From Eurosta solidaginis (Eukaryota; Arthropoda; Insecta; Diptera; Tephritidae): a stretch of 64,000 bases of DNA. The DNA is taken from positions 182,341,477 to 182,405,476 of the forward strand of contig NC_090322.1 in the NCBI RefSeq assembly GCF_040869045.1. Direction: 5' to 3'. This document shows positions 1 to 10,667 of the stretch, one piece after another (position 1 is the stretch's first letter; each line of letters begins with the position of its first letter). The notes beneath the pieces are model-generated. The model was not told the DNA's origin and ran no database searches. It saw nothing but the letters and a program-made list of their open reading frames with translations. The position numbers and the translations under genes were made by a program.

Positions 1-850
1 TGGTATTTTCTAACTATTGTATTTCATGTTTTGTTAAGGGTGCTATCTACACTTCGACAGAGTTAGCCACAAGTTATTGCTGAGTACGCTCTTCTCAATG
101 GGTGTGCATGATCATGTTCAACTGGATCAGATCATACCTTACTAAAAGGATCAATTCTGTTGTGATCGACAATGCGAGATCATCTCCGTATATTCCCACT
201 TCGGAAGTACCGCAAGGTAGAATATTGGGACCCCTATTGCTTTTAATTTTGTTTAATGATGTCAGCTCCTGTTTCAAACACTGTAATCATCTTTTATGTG
301 CTGGCGACTTAAAGATCTTAAAGATGGTTAAAAGTTGCTATGAAATTGAAATCATTCAATATGAACTTAATTATTTTGATGACTGATGCAGACGCAATGA
401 GTTAGCTCTTAATATTGACAAGGCTGCTTCTTAACTTATCCGGCATCATCCTGTTCTATTTCGAACTTTACCCTAAGTTCTTATTCGAAAATAAAGGATA
501 TTGGTGTAGTTTTTGATTCCAGTTTTACCATTACGGAACACATTAACTTCATTGTTCCCAAGGCGTACGCTTCTCTTGCCCTTTGTTAAGAGGAATAGTC
601 GTGAGTTTAAATACCGCTATACAAAATATATACATATATATATAATGCTTTTGATAGGTCAAAACTTGAATATGCTGCCATAGTTTATTCGAATGGAATT
701 GAGCGTGTGCAAGAAAGATTAGTGCACTGTGCATTGTCTCACTTAAGATTTCATTTGACTATTCCATCATCTATTTTTCGTAGAAGATTGATTGATATGC
801 AAACTCTTGTAGTTCTGAGAACAATATCTGGATAAATATTTGCGCATGGC
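1..850 (+). pseudogene. Decayed reverse transcriptase fragment of a non-LTR retrotransposon
   Basis: The longest open stretch (102-386) contains the RT signature SEVPQGRILGPLLLLILFND, the expected PQG box of jockey/CR1-type reverse transcriptases, followed by AGDL where the catalytic FADD/YADD should be. Downstream pieces in other frames (about 500-590 and 655-835) still read like the RT thumb and C-terminal region (VVFDSSFTITEHI, then RRRLIDMQTLVVLRT). The catalytic aspartates are lost and frames change several times, so this is a dead relic. The 5' part lies off the left edge. If mle is intact, the relic sits in a large mle intron. Confidence 0.7.
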
Positions 851-867
851 TTACTCCCCGAAGGCTT

Positions 868-1122
868 TGGGAAGGGTTGTCGATGTGATGGTCCTTTACC
901 GGGCAACACAGCACCATTAAGGTGCTAGCCCGACCATCTCGGGAACGATTTATATGGTCACATTAAACCTTCAGGCCATCCCTCCCTCCCCACCTCCAAG
1001 TTCCATGAGAAGCTTGGGGTCGCCAGAGCCTCGTCTGTTAGTGAAACAGGATTCGCCGCGAATAGGTGAGGTTGACAATTGGGTTTGGAGAAGATATATA
1101 TTGCGCTCAGCGTGCTTTGCAC
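868..1122. other. GC-rich segment of unknown nature
   Basis: A sharply bounded segment richer in G and C than its AT-rich surroundings, with CCATCCCTCCCTCCCCACC and the phrase GCTTGGGGTCGCCAGAGCCT. It carries no convincing coding frame; the 60-codon open stretch at 954-1136 has no recognisable domain. It lies between a dead reverse transcriptase and repeat X1. I do not recognise it. It could be the 3' untranslated end of the preceding retrotransposon, a SINE, or a captured non-coding transcript. Confidence 0.35.
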
Positions 1123-2440
1123 ACAGAGTATATTAACTTTGATTGGATAACGGTTGGTTGTACAGGTATAAAAGCAGGCATGCTTAACGAACGAAACGAT
1201 ATCATTTCGTTACGATAATCAACGTTAATAAACGAAACGAAGTCATTTCGTTTCGTTTATTAACGTTAAGAACGCCAAATTAACGTTAATTTGACGATCT
1301 TAACGTTAATAAACGAAACGAAGTGACTTCGTTTCGTTTATTAACGTTGATTATCGTAACGAAATGATATCGTTTCGTTCGTTAAGCATGCCTGTATAAA
1401 AGAATCGAGATAGATATAGCCTTCCATATATCAAAATCATCAGTATCGAAAAAAAATTTGATTGAGCCATGTCCGTCAGTCCATTAAGACGATAATTTGA
1501 GTAAATATTGAGATATCTTCACCACATTTGGTACACGAGCTTATCTGGACCCAGAATAGATTGGTATTGAAAATGAGCGAAATCGGATGATAACACTCCC
1601 ACTTTTTTTATATATAAAAAACCTGATTATTTAGTAAATAATACACATATAATGTTGAAATTTGGCATGTGGACTGATATTGAGACTTGATAAAAATTTG
1701 AAAAACAAATTTAAAATGGGCGTGGCACCGCCCACTTGTGATGAAATCAATTTTACAAATATTATTAATCATAAATCAAAAATCGGTAAACCTATCGTAA
1801 CCAATTTCGGCAGAGGTTGCCTTTAGTATAAGGAATGCTTTGAAGAATAATTAGCGAAATCGGTTAAGGACCACGCCTACTTTTTTATAAAAGATTTTTA
1901 AAAGGGTCGTGGACGAATAAAATAAGTTATATAACTTTGCAAAAGAGCTTCATATCAATGGTATTTCATTTCCCAAGTGTATTTATAACAATACGAAAAC
2001 TTCAAATTTAAAAAAATGGGCGTGGCACCGCCCCTTTTACGACTAAGCAATTTTCTATGTTTGGGGAGCCATAACTCGAAGAAAAATTAACGGATCGTAA
2101 TGAAATTGGGTACACAAATTTTCCCTATATCAGGAAATATTTCTAGAAAAAATGGACGGGCTCGGTTAAAGACCACGTTAACTTAGATATAAAACAAGTT
2201 TAAAAGGGTCGTAGACTAGAATAATAAGCTATAACTTAGCAAAAAATAGTTTTGAATTCATGATATTTCACTTATCAAGTTTTACTGTAAGAGTAAATGG
2301 GGAGAAATTTTTTTTTAATCGGGCGGAGCCACGTGTTATGTAGAAAAGTAATTTATCTGAAATGAAATGTACAATTGAAGCTCACGCTGAGTATATACTG
2401 TTCGGTTACACCCGAACTTAGACACCTTTACTTATTTTGT
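1123..2440 (+). repeat. Interspersed repeat X, copy 1 (X1)
   Basis: It begins near CACAGAGTATATTAAC and ends with a short hairpin, GTTCGG-TTACAC-CCGAAC, followed by TTAG and a CCTTTACTT run. The same beginning and end occur in the same orientation at 35025-36660, and in reverse at 2530-17098. The body has repeated GGGCGTGGCACCGCCCA-like blocks and no coding frame. A terminal hairpin without terminal inverted repeats would fit a Helitron/Helentron-type non-autonomous element, but that class is inference. A palindromic MITE is inserted in it at 1175-1394. Confidence 0.6.
1175..1394. mobile_element. Palindromic MITE, hAT-like (220 bp)
   Basis: The element is an almost perfect palindrome: arms starting CAGGCATGCTTAACGAACG and ending CGTTCGTTAAGCATGCCTG fold onto each other around a centre near 1285. 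It is flanked by an exact 8-bp direct repeat, TATAAAAG, at 1167-1174 and 1395-1402. An 8-bp target duplication with termini beginning CAG is typical of the hAT superfamily. There is no coding capacity, so it is non-autonomous. The exact duplication and near-perfect arms suggest a young insertion into repeat X1. Confidence 0.85.
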
Positions 2441-2529
2441 GTAAGTTAATGTTTAAATTCGTTTGCTTTGGTGTGTAATAAATTGTTCACTAGTCTGTAA
2501 GGTTTGAAATACCAATGACTAAATAAAAC

Positions 2530-2611
2530 AAGGAAGGATAAGTTCGGGTGTAACCGAACATTACGTACTCAACTAAGAGCTTTGGAGACAAAATAAAGGA
2601 AAATCACCATC
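2530..2611 (-). repeat. Interspersed repeat X, copy 2 (X2), first fragment
   Basis: Starts AAGGAAGGATAAGTTCGGG and contains the X hairpin GTTCGGGTGTAACCGAAC in reverse orientation. It stops at AAAATCACCAT, where the retrotransposon concatemer begins. The continuation (ATGTAGGAAAATGAACC) is found directly after the concatemer, and the undisrupted sequence can be seen in reverse in the jub intron near 36560-36600. Confidence 0.75.
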
Positions 2612-2628
2612 CCAAGGCAGTCGGTTCT

Positions 2629-3366
2629 ATGTACCGGAGCGACTCGGGATTTTTCCCGACCAAGGACTGTCATTTCAGTGTGACCCCATTTAATTTGTTT
2701 CGTCCCTCCCACAAATTGTCATCCTCCCAGCAGCTCCTTGCAGCAGGACTGCTACATATTCTCTTACTCCGGGAAGGTATCGAACCCAATCCGGGTCCGT
2801 CTCCTGACCCCGGTCCTGAGAAATGGTTTTGCTGCATTTGCCAGAAAAGAATCTTTTTAGGACGGTCATACTCTGTTCAGTGTGTCTCGTGCAAGGGATG
2901 GTTGCATCGGACAGGTTGTTCTGGGCTTGATCCCAAAACCCGACGTCCACGTAACTTTTATAGATCTTTTGTGGCTCCTTGCTGCTCACGCCCAAGGGCG
3001 TCCCGTAGTCTACGCCTAAGCGTATCCCCACTACCTTCCAGCAGCTTCGCTGCTCAGCAAGCCACAACAAGTACCCGCTGCTGCTCGCGCCCCACGGCGC
3101 CAACAACTCAAACAGCTGATACCACTCATAACTACTACCTTCGTACGCTTCCCAAGGCAGTCGGTTCTATGTACCGGAGCGACTCGGGATTTTTCCCGAC
3201 CAATGATTGTCATTTCAGTGTGACCCCATTTAATTTGTTTCGTCCCTCCCACAAATTGTCATCCTCCCAGCAGCTCCTTGCAGCAGGACTGCTACATATT
3301 CTCTTACTCGAGGAGCGTATCGAACCCAATCCGGGTCCGTCTCCTGACCCCGGTCATGAGAAATGA
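2629..3366 (+). pseudogene. Extra head: leader, 2A-like motif and first PHD-like finger
   Basis: The frame opens MYRSDSGFFPTKDCHF. Residues 36-47 are hydrophobic (LLAAGLLHILLL), residues 49-57 are the 2A-like motif EGIEPNPGP, and a PHD-like finger follows (WFCCIC at about residue 71, then CVSCKGWLHRTGC, ending FVAPCC). At 3145 the frame runs directly into a second copy of the head and stops at 3364-3366, where TGG of the finger's tryptophan has become TGA. A 58-residue leader at the very start of a retrotransposon protein with a 2A-like exit motif is unusual. This unit is not followed by an endonuclease or RT of its own. Confidence 0.75.
2773..2799 (+). other. 2A-like ribosome-skipping motif
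   Basis: Encodes EGIEPNPGP, matching the 2A consensus (D/G)(V/I)ExNPGP. In this class of motif the ribosome fails to form the Gly-Pro bond, so the leader would be released after G56 and translation would resume at P57. Other heads of the family encode the same core: EERIEPNPGP at about 3310-3339, GEGIEPNPGP in copy C (minus strand, about 15890-15920) and REGIESNPGP in copy G (about 56274-56303). 2A-like motifs are known in some non-LTR retrotransposons of other animals. Activity here is inferred from the motif only. Confidence 0.7.
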
Positions 3367-6300
3367 TTTTGCTGCATTTGCCAGAAAAGAATCTTTTTAG
3401 GACGGTCATACTCTGTTCAGTGTGTCTCGTGCAAGGGATGGTTGCATCGGACAGGTTGTTCTGGGCTTGATCCCAAAACCCGACGTCCACGTAACTTTTA
3501 TAAATCTTTTGTGGCTCCTTGCTGCTCACGCCCAAGGGCGTCCCGTAGTCTACGCCTAAGCGTATCCCCACTGCCTTCCAGCAGCTTCGCTGCTCAGCAA
3601 GCCACAACAAGTACCCGCTGCTGCTCGCGCCCCACGGCGCCAACAACTCAAACAGCTGATACCACTCATAACTACTACCTTCGTAGTAGAGCTGGTAGCA
3701 ATGCTGAGCATCAGCCCCTGCCCCCGTCTTCTTCTCCCCCCCTCTTTTCTGGCAGCAATCGTGCAGGTCTGGGAAACAGACTCTTAGTCCCTGCCTCCGT
3801 TTGCACCGTCTGCCAGCACAGAATATATAGGTTTGCGACATCCGCTCAATGCAGCTCCTGCCTTGGGTGGTGCCACTTTCCTAGATGTTCTGGTCTCCGC
3901 GACGGCAACCCCCCGACGGGTTTCATCGCGCCATGTTGCCAGGTCGCAAACCCAAATCATCCGGGTACCCCAGTGCTTGTCCAAGGGCGCCCAGTCCCAA
4001 GGCCACAACAGCAATTGCGTCCTGGCCTTCCACAACCTAGGCGTAGTCACCCCTCACTTACCCCTAGAGTGGCGGCGTCACCCCTCATGCACTTCAGAAT
4101 TCTGCAGTTCAACTGTAATGGACTAACTGGGAAGATTACGGAGATAGTCGATTTCATGAAGCGGCACAACATCCGCATTGCTGCGATTCAAGAGACTAAA
4201 CTCACAGCAAGATCTGCATTGCAGACCTGCTCTGGTTATAATGTCCACAGGAAAGACCGCGAGAGCGGAAATGGAGGCGGCCTCGCGTTTATTATACACC
4301 ACTCTGTGCAATATCATATATTTGATCCTGGCATCGACAGCAGTGACAATGTCTTAGAACGTCAAGGCCTATCTGTCCGGTCAGGCGATGCAAATCTAGA
4401 AATCATCAACATCTACATCCCTCCTGTCACCTGTTGCCCCAGTGGATACCTCCCTAATATCGAGGCCTTACTCACTGGCAACAATCGCATTATCTTAAGC
4501 GATTTCAATGCCCATCACGACCTATGGCATTCAAACTTGCGGGCGGACAGTAGGGGTGAGATGTTGGCGTCAAATAGACGAAACGACGTTCTGCACAATA
4601 AACGGAGACGCCCCCACACGTATGGTAGGAAGCTGTCATAGCTCGCCAGATATCTCAATCGTGAGCGCAGAACTCGTAAACTGCGTCAACTGGCAGCCGA
4701 TGGTAACATTGGCATCCGACCACCTGCCCATACTTATTTCGTTCGAGCGTACTGCCGACTTCATCGTCACCGAAAAACGCACTTTCATAAACTTCAAAAA
4801 AGGAAAGTGGGAAGAATATAAATCTGCAACAGACAGCAGCTTTGCTGCCCTCCCTATCCCGACTGATGCCCGCCAAGGGGAGCGTGCCTTCCGTAAGGTC
4901 ATTGAATCCGCCTCGGCACATTTCATTCCCGCCGGGAGAATTCCCGAAATCCGGCCCCACTTCCCGGCGGAGGCCGCGAGCTTAGCGAGGGAACGCGACC
5001 TTATAAGACAGCTTGATCCAGGCGACCCCCACATAAGGGATATAAACCAACGCATCAGATTGCTTGTGGACGAACACAAGCGGGCGAAATGGGAAGAGCA
5101 CCTAAGAGGTTGTAACCTCTCTACCGGTGTAGGTAAACTTTGGTCCACCGTAAAGTCCCTATCGAATCCGACTAAGCACAAAGACAAAGTTTCCATCGCC
5201 TTTGGCGATAAGGTGCTGTCGGATGCGAAAAAATGCGCGAGCGCTTTCTGCCGACAATATATAATGCATCCTACGGTCGACAAAGATAGACGGAGAGCCA
5301 ATAGACACGCACATAAACACAAACTCAGCGCGTCACCAATTACCATCACCGCTAGAGAGGTTGAGGACGCCATTGGTCGCGCTAAACCATCCAAAGCAGT
5401 GGGCCCAGACGGCATAGCCATGCCGATGCTTAAAAACCTAGGGAAAGAGGGTTTCAAATACTTAGCGCATGTCTTCAACCTGTCTCTTTCCACCTTTGTC
5501 ATACCCGAGAAATGGAAAATGGCCAAGGTGGTCCCGCTACTAAAGCCTGGGAAACCAGCTAACGTAGGTGAGTCATATCGTCCGATATCTCTCCTATCGC
5601 CAGTGGCAAAGACGCTTGAAGCCATTTTGCTCCCTTATTTCCAAGCACATTTGCAGCTAGCCCCTCATCAGCATGGCTTCAGAAAACTCCATAGCACTAC
5701 CTCCGCGCTAAATGTCATTAGCACCCAGATAAATTGCGGTTTGAATCAATATCCCCACCATAGAACAGTACTCGTAGCGTTAGACCTATCAAAAGCTTTT
5801 GATACGGTCAACCATGGCTCGTTACTGCAAGACCTGGAAGGGTCCACCCTTCCCCCATGTCTTAAAAGGTGTACCGCAAATTATCTGGGTGTTCGGCAGG
5901 CATCGGTGCAATTCAGAAACGAAACATCAAAACAAAGGAGAATTAAACAAGGGGTGCCACAGGGTGGTGTCCTATCCCCGCTTTTGTTTAATTTCTACAT
6001 ATCTAAGCTACCTTCACCACCGGAAGGAGTCACAATCGTTTCCTACGCCGATGACTGCACAATAATGGCCACAGGCCCAGGCCCAAAGATCGATGAGCTA
6101 TGCAATAAAATAAACGGCTATCTCCCTGATCTCTCCAGTTTTTTCGCCTCGCGAAACCTGGCATTGTCACCGACTAAATCTTCCGCGACCTTATTTACAA
6201 CATGGACGCCCCAAATGTCGACCATATTGAACATCCACGTCGATGGCACTACGCTACCGACTGTCCTACACCCCAAAATCTTGGGTGTGACGTTTGATCA

Positions 6301-7150
6301 GGATCTACATTTTGGTGCGCACGCAACCGCAATTGTTCCAAGAATTCAGAGCCGTAATAAAATCCTCAAATCCCTTGCTGGCAGTACCTGGGGAAAAGAT
6401 AAAGAAACGCTCTTGACCACATACAAAGCAATTAGCCAGCCGATTACGTGCTACGCGTCACCCATATGGTCGCCAAGCCTAAAAACCACCCACTGGAAGA
6501 AACTACAGGCCTGCCAAAATACTGCTCTCAGAATCGCCACGGGCTGTCTTCTTATGTCCCCAGAACACCATCTGCATAATCAGGCGAGAATACTCCCCAT
6601 CAGGGAGAGAAATGAGATGCTGACCAAACAGTTTCTGTTGAATACCCAGAAACCTGGGCATCCCAACAGACATCTGATTGACGAACCAGCACCGCCTAGG
6701 GGCCTAAGGAGTCATCTCCGTAAGCATTTTGAGGAAATACGGCACCTGAGAACCCAGCCGTATGAAGCGGAAAAACACAAGCAGGTCCTTGGTGAACTCC
6801 ATAGACAGGCGTCGGACCTTTATGTCGGGAATTGCCCGGTGAATCCAGTACTTGAAGAAAAATATCCAGAACTCGCAGAAGAGGAACGCATACTCCCCAG
6901 GGAAACGCGTGTCACTCTTGCTCAACTTCGTTCTGGATACTGTAACAGGTTAAACTCTTACCTATCCAGAATCAACCCCGACATACAAAATGTATGCCCT
7001 GCTTGCAATGTGTCCCCACATGACACCAACCATCTCTTTAATTGTAATGTGGAACCAACGCCTCTAACACCCCTTTCCTTATGGTCCACCCCTGTTGAAA
7101 CGGCAAGTTTCCTTGGACTCCCGTTAGAGGATATTGATGACAATTTGTGA
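3169..7150 (+). pseudogene. Copy A polyprotein: 2A, two PHD-like fingers, endonuclease, reverse transcriptase, zinc knuckle
   Basis: Best preserved copy. Leader and 2A-like motif (EERIEPNPGP, with a Gly to Arg change) are at 3169-3340. PHD-like finger 1 lies near 3360-3525, finger 2 near 3790-3950 (CTVCQHRIY, CSSCLGWCHFPRC, FIAPCC). An AP-type endonuclease follows at about 4090-4740 (LQFNCNGL, AIQETKL, DFNAHHDLWH, SDHLPI), then RT at about 5370-6120 (YRPISLLSP, DLSKAFDTVNH, PQGGVLSPLLF, SYADDC). The C-terminal knuckle CPACNVSPHDTNHLFNC is near 6990-7040. Two lesions break an otherwise single frame of about 1,325 codons: the TGA at 3364 and a 2-nt loss near 4572. The endonuclease GDFN reads SDFN. 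Clade is probably LOA/I-like, uncertain. Confidence 0.85.
3672..3689 (+). other. RNA hairpin at both concatemer breakpoints
   Basis: CTACTAC-CTTC-GTAGTAG is a perfect 7-bp stem with a 4-nt loop, lying between the two PHD-like fingers. The extra head ends inside the corresponding 3' arm (3145, after CCTTCGTA), and copy B starts inside the corresponding 5' arm (7211, TACCTTCGTAGTAG). It is a plausible pause or switch point for reverse transcriptase. Confidence 0.6.
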
Positions 7151-7210
7151 TCGGTCGCGCCTATTGGGTGGGTCGAGCATTGCTACAACAACAACAACAA
7201 CAACAACAAC

Positions 7211-10200
7211 TACCTTCGTAGTAGAGCTGGTAGCAATGCTGAGCATCAGCCCCTGCCCCCGTCTTCTTCTCCCCCCCTCTCTTCTGGCAGCAATCGTGCA
7301 GGTCAGGGAAACAGACTCTTAGTCCCTGCCTCCGTTTGCACCGTCTGCCAGCACAGAATATATAGGTTTGCGACATCCGCTCAATGCAGCTCCTGCCTTG
7401 GGTGGTGCCACTTTCCTAGATGTTCTGGTCTCCGCGACGGCAACCCCTCGACGGGTTTCATCGCGCCATGTTGCCAGGTCGCAAACCCAAATCATCCGGG
7501 TACCCCAATGCTTGCCCAAGGGCGCCCAGTCCCAAGGCCACAACAGCAATTGCGTCCTGGCCTTCCACAACCTAGGCGTAGTCACCCGTCACTTACCCCT
7601 AGAGTGGCGTCGTCACCCCTCATGCACTTCAGAATTCTGCAGTTCAACTGTAATGGACTAATTGGGAAGATTACGGAGATAGTCGATTTCATGAAGCGGC
7701 ACAACATCCGCATTGCTGCGATTCAAGAGACTAAACTCACAGCAAGATCTGCATTGCAGACCTGCTCTGGTTATAATGTCCACAGGAAAGACCGCGAGAG
7801 CGGAAATGGAGGCGCCTCGCGTTTATTATACACCACTCTGTGCAATATTATATATTTGATCCTGGCATCGACCGCAGGGACAATGTCTTAGAACGGCAAG
7901 GCCTATCTGTCCGGTCAGGCGATGCAAATCTAGAAATCATCAACATCTACATCCCTCCTGTCACCTGTTGCCCCAGTGGATACGGCCCTAATATCGACGC
8001 CTTACTCACTGGCAACAATCGCATTATCTTAGGCGATTTCAATGCCCATCACGTCCTGTGGCATTCAAACTTGCGGGCGGACAGCAGGGGTGAGATGTTG
8101 GCGGATCAAATAGACGAAACGACGTTATGCACAATAAACGGAGACGCCCCCACACGTATGGTAGGAAGCTGTCATAGCTCGCCAGATATCTCAATCGTGA
8201 GCGCAGAACTCGTAAACTGCGTCAACTGGCAGCCGATGGTAACATTGGCATCCGACCACCTGCCCATACTTATTTCGTTCGAGCGTACCGCCGACTTCAT
8301 CGTCACCGAAAAACGCACTTTCATAAACTTCAAAAAAGGAAAGTGGGAAGAATATAAATCTGCAACAGACAGCAGCTTTGCTGCCCTCCCTATCCCGACT
8401 GATGCCCGCCAAGGGGAGCGTGCCTTCCGTAAGGTCATTGAATCCGCCTCGGCACATTTCATTCCCGCCGGGAGAATTCCCGAAATCCGGCTTAGCGAGG
8501 GAACGCGACCTTATAAGACAGCTTGATCCAGGCGACCCCCAAATAAGGGATATAAACCAACGCATCAGATTGCTTGTGGACGAACACAAGCGGGCGAAAT
8601 GGGAAGAGCACCTAAGAGGTTGTAACCTCTCTACCGGTGTAGGTAAACTTTGGTCAACCGTAAAGTCCCTATCGAATCCGACTAAGCACAAAGACAAAGT
8701 TTCCATCGCCTTTGGCGATAAGGTGCTGTCGGAAGCGAAAAAATGCGCGAGCGCTTTCTGCCGACAATATATAATGCATCCTACGGTAGACAAAGATAGA
8801 CGGAGAGCCAATAGACACGCACATAAACACAAACTCAGCGCGTCACCAATTACCATCACCGCTAGAGAGGTTGAGGACGCCATTGGTCGCGCTAAACCAT
8901 CCAAAGCAGTGGGCCCAGACGGCATAGCCATGCCGATGCTTAAAAACCTAGGGAAAGAGGGTTTCAAATATTTAGCGCATGTCTTCAACCTGTCTCTTTC
9001 CACCTTTGTCATACCCGAGAAATGGAAAATGGCCAAGGTGGTCCCGCTACTAAAGCCTGGGAAACCAGCTAACGTAGGTGAGTCATATCGTCCGATATCT
9101 CTCCTATCGCCAGTGGCAAAGACGCTTGAAGCCATTTTGCTCCCTTATTTCCAAGCACATTTGCAGCTAGCCCCTCATCAGCATGGCTTCAGAAAACTCC
9201 ATAGCACTACCTCCGCGCTAAATGTCAATCAATATCCCCACCATAGAACAGTACTCGTAGCGTTAGACCTATCAAAAGCTTTTGATACGGTCAACCATGG
9301 CTCGTTACTACAAGACCTGGAAGGGTCTACCCTTCCCCCATGCCTTAAAAGGTGGACCGCAAATTATCTGGGTGGTCGGCAAGCATCGGTGCAATTCAGA
9401 AACGAAACATCAAAACAAAGGAGAATTAAACAAGGGGTGCTATAGGGTGGTGTCCTATCCCCGCTTTTATTTAATTTCTACATATCTAAGCTACATTCAC
9501 CACCGGAAGGAGTCACAATCGTTTCCTACGCCGATGACTGCAAAATAATGGCCACAGGCCCAGGCCCAGAGATCGATGAGCTATGCAATAAAATAAATGG
9601 CTATCTCCCTGATCTCTCCAGTTTTTTCGCCTCGCGAAACCTGGCATTGTCACCGACTAAATCTTCCGCGACCTTATTTACAACATGGACGCCCCAAATG
9701 TCGACCATATTGAACATCCACGTCGACGGCACTACGCTACCGACTGTCCTACACCCCAAAATCTTGGGTGTGACGTTTGATCAGGATCTACATTTTGGTG
9801 CGCACGCAACCGCAATTGTTCCAAGAATTCAGAGCCGTAATAAAATCATCAAATCCCTTGCTGGCAGTACCTGGGGAAAAGATAAAGAAACGCTCTTGAC
9901 CACATACAAAGCAATTAGCCAGCCGATTACGTGCTACGCGTCACCCATATGGTCGCCAAGCCTAAAAACCACCCACTGGAAGAAACTACAGGCCTGCCAA
10001 AATACTGCTCTCAGAATCGCCACGGGCTGTCTTCTTATGTCCCCAGAACACCATCTGCATAATGAGGCGAGAATACTCCCCATCAGGGAGAGAAATGAGA
10101 TGCTGACCAAACAGTTTCTGTTGAATACCCAGAAACCTGGGCATCCCAACAGACATCTGATTGACGAACCAGCACCGCCTAGGGGCCTAAGGAGTCATCT

Positions 10201-10667
10201 CCGTAAGCATTTTGAGGAAATACGGCACCTGAGAACCCAGCCGTATGAAGCGAAAAAACACAAGCAGGTCCTTGGTGAACTCCATAGACAGGCGTCGGAC
10301 CTTTATGTCGGGAATTGCCCGGTGAATCCAGTACTTGAAGAAAAATATTCAGAACTCGCAGAAGAGGAACGCATACTCCCCAGGGAAACGCGTGTCACTC
10401 TTGCTCAACTTCGTTCTGGATACTGTTACAGGTTACCTATCCAGAATCAACCCCGACATACAAAATGTATGCCCCGCTTGCAATGTGTCCCCACATGACA
10501 CCAACCATCTCTTTAATTGTAATGTGGAACCAACGCCTCTAACACCCCTTTCCTTATGGTCCACCCCTGTTGAAACGGCAAGTTTCCTTGGACTCCCGTC
10601 AGAGGATATTGATGACAATTTGTGATCGGTTGCGGCTATTAGGTGGGGCGAGCATTGCTACAACAAC
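7211..10667 (+). pseudogene. Copy B of the 2A-PHD retrotransposon, headless and degenerate
   Basis: Joined directly to the CAA tail of copy A at TACCTTCGTAGTAGAG, so leader, 2A motif and first finger are missing. Compared with copy A it has a 1-nt loss near 7813 in the endonuclease, a 29-nt loss near 8490, a 27-nt loss near 9226, a stop in the RT PQG box near 9440 (CCACAG changed to CTATAG) and an 8-nt loss near 10432. The YADD box survives at about 9530. Open pieces remain at 7840-8526, 8378-9445, 9548-10498 and 10335-10625. It ends GCTACAACAACAACAACC and cannot make an intact protein. Confidence 0.85.

Larger units (their letters stand above)
2612..10667 (+). mobile_element. 2A-PHD retrotransposon concatemer: head, full copy A, headless copy B
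   Basis: One insertion into repeat X2, flanked by a short shared ACCAT. It consists of an extra element head (2612-3145), a full-length copy A starting again at CGCTTCCCAAGGCAG (3146-7210, ending in a CAA repeat) and a copy B lacking its head (7211-10667, ending in a CAA repeat). The layout is therefore head-head-body-body, which a simple tandem duplication of a full element would not give. Both internal junctions fall in the same hairpin (see 3672-3689). All parts point the same way and are nearly identical, with private indels in each. Confidence 0.85.

Noticed and set aside
2690..3106. Long minus-strand frame opposite the 2A-PHD head (also 3230-3841 and, in copy C, 15390-16001)
   Set aside because: It recurs with every copy of the head because it is the shadow of the coding strand; no domain, and the sense frame has conserved zinc-finger spacing.
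3784..4126. Short frames in both directions (such as the 97-codon frame at 3833-4126) over the second PHD-like finger
   Set aside because: Alternative frames within the polyprotein; each reappears in the other copies with the same sequence.
4636..5625. Minus-strand frame of 329 codons opposite the linker and RT of copy A (repeated in copies B, E and G)
   Set aside because: Antisense shadow: it stays open in each copy only because the sense codons are shared, and it shows no recognisable fold.
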